Assembly: GCA_028275075.1 (NCBI GenBank)
Contig: JAQCNK010000121.1
Span: 1 to 7,239, forward strand
Length of the DNA stretch: 7,239 nucleotides
Direction of reading: 5' to 3'
Origin: Haloarcula sp.
Lineage (GTDB): Archaea > Halobacteriota > Halobacteria > Halobacteriales > Haloarculaceae
The position numbers and the translations under genes are program-made. Position 1 is the first letter of the stretch. Each line of letters begins with the position of its first letter. Of this stretch, positions 3,968-7,239 are shown one piece after another. Under the pieces are notes generated by a model. It searched no databases and was not told the origin of the DNA. It saw only the letters and a program-made list of their open reading frames with translations.

Positions 3968-5356
3968 ATGGACAAAGACGATGTCGAAGCGATCCGTTTC
4001 GGGACGGACGGCTGGCGAGCAACACTCGATGTGTTCACAGAGTCACGGGTGCGGATCGTCGGTCAGGCCCTCGCGACGACGTTTCGCGACCGCGGTGAAG
4101 ACGGCTCCGTGGTCATCGGCTACGACGCTCGCGAGACCTCGCGTGGCTTCGCCGAAGAGCTGGCCCGCGTGTTCTGTGCGAACGGGTTCGACGTGACGCT
4201 GCCCGACCGTGACACACCGACACCCATCGTCGCGTGGACGGCCAAGGAAGGCGACCACGCCGGGGCACTCCAGATAACGGCGAGTCACAACCCGCCCGAG
4301 TACAACGGCGTGAAGTTCATTCCCGGCGAAGGCGCGCCCGCGCTGCCCGATCTCACCGAAGAAGTCGAGAGCAATCTCGCCGACCCTGAGAGCCTCCCCG
4401 AAGCTGAACAGGGCACGGTGACCGAGCGCGACCTGGTGGCTGACTACGCCGACCACGCTATCGAGTACGCTGACGCCGACCTCGACGGACTCACCGTGGC
4501 CTACGACGCGATGTACGGCAGCGGTCGCGGAGTCACCGACGTGCTGCTCGACCGCGCTGGCGCCGACGTGACGGCGATGCGTGACTTCCTCGACCCCGAG
4601 TTCGGTGGCGGTTCGCCGGAGCCGACCGCCGAAAAGGTCGGCGACCTCATCGGGGAAGTGACCGAGGGCGACGCCGACATCGGGTTCGTCAACGACGGCG
4701 ACGCCGACCGTCTCGGCATCGTTACACCCGAGCGGGGCTTTCTCGACCCGAACCTGTTCCTGGCCGCGATGTACGACTACCTGCTCGAAACCCGTGAGGG
4801 CGATGTGGTTCGGACGGTCTCCACGTCGAGTATCGTCGACCGCGTCGCCGATGCGCACGACCAGGGGGTCCACGAGACCGCTGTCGGCTTCAAATGGGTC
4901 GCCGAGGCGATGGCCGAACACGACGCCCTCTTCGGCGGCGAGGAGTCGGGCGGTTTCGGCCTGCCCGATCATCTCCGGAATAAAGACGGCGTGTTGCTGG
5001 CACTTGTCGCCGCCGCAGCCGACTCTGAGAAATCACTCGACGACCGAGTCGACGACCTGATCGACGCGTACGGGGAGATCCATCAGTCCCGTATCAGCGT
5101 CGACTGCCCCGACGACCGGAAGGAGCCGGTGCTTTCGGAGCTCGAAACCGAGCTTCCCGACTCAATCTCCGGCGTCGCTGTCGACGGCATCAACACTGTC
5201 GATGGGTTCAAAGTGCGACTGGCAGACGGGACCTGGCTCCTGATGCGCCCCTCTGGTACAGAACCGAAGCTCCGTATCTACGCCGAAGCCGGCAGCGAGG
5301 GGCGCGTCGAGGAACTGCTCGAAGCGGGGCGTGACCTCGTGACGCCGTTGGTCTGA
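3968..5356 (+). CDS. Phosphoglucomutase/phosphomannomutase (alpha-D-phosphohexomutase family)
   Basis: A 462-residue cytosolic enzyme interconverting hexose 1- and 6-phosphates, feeding nucleotide-sugar synthesis for glycosylation and central sugar metabolism. All four family signatures are intact. The opening FGTDGWRA is at 11-18. The phosphoserine loop TASHNP is at 104-109, with Ser106 as the phosphorylated residue. The magnesium loop DGDADR is at 243-248, with Asp243, Asp245 and Asp247 as ligands. The sugar-binding loop GGEESGG is at 323-329. The phosphate-binding loop RPSGTEPKLRIYAEA is at 427-441, in domain 4. Length is normal. Whether glucose or mannose (or glucosamine) phosphate is preferred cannot be read from these motifs. 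ATG 3968 is the natural start, directly before the family's first motif, with a TATA-like element 28 bases upstream. The gene appears monocistronic. Confidence 0.94.
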   Translation: MDKDDVEAIRFGTDGWRATLDVFTESRVRIVGQALATTFRDRGEDGSVVIGYDARETSRGFAEELARVFCANGFDVTLPDRDTPTPIVAWTAKEGDHAGALQITASHNPPEYNGVKFIPGEGAPALPDLTEEVESNLADPESLPEAEQGTVTERDLVADYADHAIEYADADLDGLTVAYDAMYGSGRGVTDVLLDRAGADVTAMRDFLDPEFGGGSPEPTAEKVGDLIGEVTEGDADIGFVNDGDADRLGIVTPERGFLDPNLFLAAMYDYLLETREGDVVRTVSTSSIVDRVADAHDQGVHETAVGFKWVAEAMAEHDALFGGEESGGFGLPDHLRNKDGVLLALVAAAADSEKSLDDRVDDLIDAYGEIHQSRISVDCPDDRKEPVLSELETELPDSISGVAVDGINTVDGFKVRLADGTWLLMRPSGTEPKLRIYAEAGSEGRVEELLEAGRDLVTPLV

Positions 5357-5383
5357 GTAGCGGGAAAAGCGACTGTAAACCGG

Positions 5384-5402
5384 GTTCCCAGAACGTGGGA
5401 AC
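5384..5402. repeat. Inverted repeat between the phosphomutase and doxX-like genes
   Basis: GTTCCCA-GAACG-TGGGAAC is a perfect 7-bp inverted repeat, extendable to ACC/GGT across a two-base bulge. It begins 28 bases after the phosphomutase stop and ends 13 bases before the doxX TATA region. It may be a 3' hairpin of the upstream transcript or an activator site for doxX. Confidence 0.4.
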
Positions 5403-5416
5403 GGTGCTACGTAGTT

Positions 5417-5435
5417 ATTCGATAGTCTATCGAAT
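5417..5435. promoter_or_regulatory. 19-bp perfect palindrome over the doxX-like core promoter (candidate operator)
   Basis: ATTCGATAG-T-CTATCGAAT is a perfect 9-bp dyad with a single central base. It ends nine bases before the ATG at 5444 and overlaps the TATA-like TTATT (5415-5419, centred 27 bases before the ATG). A dimeric regulator bound here would exclude TBP or polymerase, so repression is the natural reading. Confidence 0.6.
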
Positions 5436-5443
5436 CTCCTCAT

Positions 5444-5998
5444 ATGTCATCACAAGAAGTATCACTTCGAAGCAGTCTCGGTGGTTTCACCGCCGAAGGT
5501 CAACTCCACACGCTTTCGGTCTGGTTCATCCTCGCCCTCCGGCTAATGATGGGTGTGGCGTTCTTCCAGAGCGGGTTCGAAAAGGTCCTCTCCGGGAGCT
5601 TCAGCGCCACTGGCTACCTCATGAACGCGCCGCAGGCAAACGGGAGTCCCGCAGCTGGCATCTTCACCGCGATGGGCAGTTCCGCGCTCTTCGTGGACTT
5701 CGTCAACGTCGCAGTCCCGTGGGGCGAGGTGCTCATCGGACTGGGGCTCATCGTGGGCGCGCTCACCCGACTGGCGGCGTTCTGGGGCGCGTTCATGATG
5801 CTCCTGTTCTATCTGGGGAACTGGGACGTGGCCCACGGCTACATCAACGGGGACCTGGCGTACATGCTCGTGTTCCTCTCGGTGGCCGCCTTCGGTGCGG
5901 GCCGCATCCTGGGCCTGGACCGGTACATCGAACGCTACGAAGTGGGCGGTGTCCCGCTGACGGAGCGGTACCCGTGGATGCGGTACATACTGGGCTGA
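5444..5998 (+). CDS. DoxX family integral membrane protein
   Basis: A 184-residue four-helix membrane protein of the DoxX/DoxD-like group; some relatives are thiosulfate:quinone oxidoreductase subunits or act in redox stress, but most have no known activity. A soluble N-terminus (1-23) is followed by TM1 (about 24-44, with the family-typical 'ALRLMMGVAFFQSGFEK' where Arg33 and the FxxGxxK pattern sit). A loop (45-80) with NAPQANGSPAAG follows. TM2 is about 86-106, TM3 about 108-125 and TM4 about 139-157. The C-terminal tail LDRYIERYEVG...RYPWMRYILG is amphipathic and likely cytoplasmic. No signal peptide is evident. A perfect palindrome covers the promoter, implying regulated expression. The gene is convergent with the acetyltransferase gene. 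Family membership is good; function is not assignable. Confidence 0.88.
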   Translation: MSSQEVSLRSSLGGFTAEGQLHTLSVWFILALRLMMGVAFFQSGFEKVLSGSFSATGYLMNAPQANGSPAAGIFTAMGSSALFVDFVNVAVPWGEVLIGLGLIVGALTRLAAFWGAFMMLLFYLGNWDVAHGYINGDLAYMLVFLSVAAFGAGRILGLDRYIERYEVGGVPLTERYPWMRYILG

Positions 5999-6008
5999 CC
6001 GTGGTCAG

Positions 6009-6070
6009 CGCCGTCGTCCGGGGTACTCGCGGCCATCGTTTCCGGGGGTGACGACGGAGAGACGACGGCG
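6009..6070. repeat. Inverted repeat with alternative right arms between convergent genes
   Basis: CGCCGTCGTC (6009-6018) is the exact reverse complement of GACGACGGCG (6061-6070). A second partial right arm, GACGACGG at 6050-6057, can pair with the same left arm. The structure fills the 79-base gap between two convergent stop codons and works on either strand, as a shared 3' hairpin would. GC-rich CGTCG strings are common in this genome, so chance is not excluded. Confidence 0.4.
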
Positions 6071-6077
6071 TCCAGTA

Positions 6078-6455
6078 TCACTCGCGCTTGCCCCACAGCC
6101 GCCCGGGATCGCCGGTCGACTCGATGTCGAAGTCGAGCCCCTCGTAGAACGGCCGGAGGTCGGCGTCGAACGAGGCGGTCAGTCGCTCCCGGCGCTCGCC
6201 GGCCGCCTCGACAAGCGCCGTCCCGATACCCTGGCCACGGCGCCGTCGCCGGACCGCGACAGCGTCGATAAACACACCGTCGAGCACCAGTGCGCCGAGA
6301 ACGCGGTTTCTGTCGTCGTCGGCGACCGCCACCAGCACCGCGTCGTCGGCGATATGGTCCCGGACGGCGGCTGCGTCGGCTTCCAGTACTGCGCCGTCAA
6401 GGACGTTCATCACGTCGGGGAGGTCGGTCACCGTCGCCGCGCGGACGCCGACCAT
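6078..6455 (-). CDS. GNAT family N-acetyltransferase
   Basis: A 125-residue acetyl-CoA-dependent acyltransferase of the GNAT fold; acceptor unknown. 'VGVRAATVTDLPDVMNVLDGA' (2-22) is the usual beta1-alpha1 start. 'DDAVLVAVADDDRNRVLGALVLDG' (37-60) forms strands 2-3. Motif A is at 63-85: strand IDAVAVR, the acetyl-CoA pyrophosphate loop RRGQGIG (72-78) and helix TALVEAAGE. 'LTASFDADLRPFYEGLDFDIE' (92-111) is the final strand-helix with the usual FYExLGF-like motif (here FYEGLDF). The length is compact for the family but all core elements are present. The ATG lies two bases after the stop of the redoxin gene, so the two are almost certainly one transcript, although their functional link is not evident. 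Confidence 0.88.
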   Translation of the reverse strand: MVGVRAATVTDLPDVMNVLDGAVLEADAAAVRDHIADDAVLVAVADDDRNRVLGALVLDGVFIDAVAVRRRRRGQGIGTALVEAAGERRERLTASFDADLRPFYEGLDFDIESTGDPGRLWGKRE

Positions 6456-6457
6456 CG

Positions 6458-6949
6458 CTACGTCCCGCTCGCGTCGTCAATAGCGGCGAGCAGGTCGTCG
6501 ACGCTGGGGCGGTCGAACGTCGATTTGCTTCGGTACTGCCAGACTGTTTCGGGCTCGGCCCTCAGATCGACGAGGACGGCCTCGGGCATCCGTCCAAGAA
6601 AGTCGCTCCAGTCGCCCAGAAACCCAAAGCGCACCGGCTGGTCGTAGGCGTCGCCGGCCGTCGTCTCCGGATCGGCGACGAGCGGATACGGTAGCCCGTA
6701 GCTGTCCTGCCACTCACGGACCTTCTCGGGCGGTTCGGGGACGATAGAGACGAGTTCGGTATCTCGCCCGGTGAACTCCCCGTACCGGTCGGCGACGGTC
6801 TGGACCTGCTGACGGCAGTTCGTGCAGTAGTGGTCCCGCTGGAACAACAACAGGACGAAGTCGTGGTCGGCCGAGAGAGCGGCGAGCGATAGCGGGTCCG
6901 GCCCCGGACCGACGTTTGGCAGCGAGAACTCCGGCGCCTCGTGAGACAT
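6458..6949 (-). CDS. Redoxin-domain (AhpC/TSA-like) peroxiredoxin-family protein
   Basis: A 163-residue cytosolic thioredoxin-fold protein, probably a thiol peroxidase or disulfide reductase. 'APEFSLPNVGPGPDPLSLAAL' (5-25) is the typical peroxiredoxin opening. 'FVLLLFQRDHYCTNCRQQVQTV' (31-52) is strand plus active-site helix, with Cys42-Thr-Asn-Cys45. 'TELVSIVPEPPEKVREWQDSYGLPYPLVADPE' (64-95) and the cis-Pro turn 'MPEAVLVDLR' (121-130) complete the fold. The canonical peroxiredoxin PxxxT/S-xx-C is not intact: an Arg-Asp-His-Tyr precedes the CxxC. It may thus act more like a disulfide exchanger than a classic peroxidase. I chose ATG 6949: the domain starts there, and CTTTTGAT (minus strand, 6971-6978) lies about 25 bases upstream. 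The frame extends further upstream but would then translate the palindromic element at 7027-7109. Confidence 0.86.
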   Translation of the reverse strand: MSHEAPEFSLPNVGPGPDPLSLAALSADHDFVLLLFQRDHYCTNCRQQVQTVADRYGEFTGRDTELVSIVPEPPEKVREWQDSYGLPYPLVADPETTAGDAYDQPVRFGFLGDWSDFLGRMPEAVLVDLRAEPETVWQYRSKSTFDRPSVDDLLAAIDDASGT

Positions 6950-6970
6950 GGCCGTGATAGGCGCTCGACC

Positions 6971-6978
6971 ATCAAAAG
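6971..6978 (-). promoter_or_regulatory. TATA-like element of the redoxin-GNAT operon
   Basis: CTTTTGAT on the minus strand is centred about 25 bases before the ATG at 6949, giving a leaderless first gene. Confidence 0.4.
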
Positions 6979-7026
6979 CGGGCCGGGACAAGGCTGTGAA
7001 CGGGCCCGACAACGAGGCGCCCGACT

Positions 7027-7109
7027 TATACGGGTCGACAGAAGCCCTGATAGATATTCGCCGGGGTCCGGCGAGCCGAATTCTATCAATCGTTCTGTCG
7101 ACCCGTATA
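7027..7109 (-). mobile_element. Palindromic MITE-like element, copy B (83 bp, longer form)
   Basis: Perfect 17-bp terminal inverted repeats: TATACGGGTCGACAGAA (7027-7043) and TTCTGTCGACCCGTATA (7093-7109). The interior is a second imperfect dyad (TGATAGATATTCG against CGAATTCTATCA), so either strand can fold almost end to end. It is inverted relative to the 1938-2014 copy, which lacks six of its bases. It carries no gene. It sits 12 bases after the samp2 stop and 48 bases upstream of the redoxin TATA-like element, where its hairpin could separate samp2 transcription from the redoxin operon. Confidence 0.82.
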
Positions 7110-7121
7110 CAGCCACCAGTA

Positions 7122-7239
7122 TTACCCACCTTTGATGAGCCGCACGACGCGGACGTGGTCGCTCTCGACGGGCTGGTTCGTCGGCACCGTCTGCTCGTCG
7201 ACCATCACCGACACCGCATGTGGCGAGAGGTCCAGCGGC
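7122..7239 (-). CDS. samp2: SAMP2 ubiquitin-like small archaeal modifier protein, C-terminal part
   Basis: The last 38 residues of a beta-grasp protein whose 5' part lies beyond the right edge. In Haloferax volcanii, SAMP2 is activated by the E1-like enzyme UbaA, is attached through its C-terminal glycine to lysines of target proteins, and serves as sulfur carrier for tRNA wobble-uridine thiolation. The visible part reads 'LDLSPHAVSVMVDEQTVPT' (window residues 2-20), then 'VESDHVRVVRLIKGG' ending at TAA (7124-7122). The 'LSPHxVxVxVD' segment and the 'V.VLRLIKGG'-type end are very close to recalled H. volcanii SAMP2, and the terminal Gly-Gly is intact. Expected full length is about 66 residues, so roughly 28 are missing from the window. 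MoaD-type sulfur carriers share the GG end, but the preceding sequence favours SAMP2. Confidence 0.88.
   Translation of the reverse strand, partial: PLDLSPHAVSVMVDEQTVPTNQPVESDHVRVVRLIKGG

Noticed and set aside
7110..7129. Extended start of the redoxin frame at 7129, adding 60 residues.
   Set aside because: The extension translates the palindromic element and overlaps the end of samp2; the domain begins at Met from 6949, which also has a TATA-like box at the right distance.
6941..7135. Rightward 64-codon frame spanning the second element copy.
   Set aside because: It mostly translates the palindrome and overlaps the redoxin promoter; no protein-like features.
1..7239. CRISPR array, phage or defence island, toxin-antitoxin pair.
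   Set aside because: No regularly spaced repeats and no phage, nuclease-defence or toxin genes are seen; the ribbon-helix-helix gene has no adjacent toxin and its neighbours are housekeeping genes.

Overview
The window looks like chromosomal DNA from a halophilic archaeon (class Halobacteria). It is GC-rich with strong C/G third-position bias. The predicted proteins are rich in Asp and Glu. Most genes have a TATA-like box 24-31 bases before the start codon, the usual layout of haloarchaeal leaderless mRNAs. Several products match families well known in haloarchaea: a DUF1931 histone-fold protein, a DUF7563 zinc ribbon, and the ubiquitin-like modifier SAMP2. Genus cannot be fixed from the window.

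Left part (1-1660). A gene probably starts leftward off the edge at base 12, with a GGAGG Shine-Dalgarno. A leftward glutaredoxin-like gene (250-513) is divergent from a rightward short-chain dehydrogenase (591-1523). Abutting the dehydrogenase stop is the 5' remnant of a leftward cupin gene (1524-1660), a sign of past gene loss.

Middle (1727-3284). A rightward ribbon-helix-helix-like regulator (1779-1961) has a 77-bp palindromic element inserted at its 3' end, which supplies its last seven codons and stop. A leftward 55-residue DUF1931 gene (2108-2275) faces it. A rightward larB gene (2514-3284) follows a leader of roughly 110 bases whose hairpin overlaps the Shine-Dalgarno.

Right part (3364-7239). 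Rightward genes are a DUF7563 zinc ribbon, a GIY-YIG endonuclease, a phosphoglucomutase/phosphomannomutase and a DoxX membrane protein. Facing them, a leftward redoxin-GNAT pair reads as an operon. Upstream of the redoxin is a second, inverted, 83-bp copy of the palindromic element, and then the 3' end of samp2 running off the right edge.

The genes are mostly independent housekeeping or redox functions, not one coherent new system. Glutaredoxin, dehydrogenase, DoxX and redoxin give a loose redox flavour only. The most interesting content is between and at the ends of genes: a palindromic MITE pair, one copy of which rewrites a regulator's C-terminus; a cupin relic; and several short perfect dyads placed where operators would be (before the dehydrogenase, the regulator, larB and doxX).
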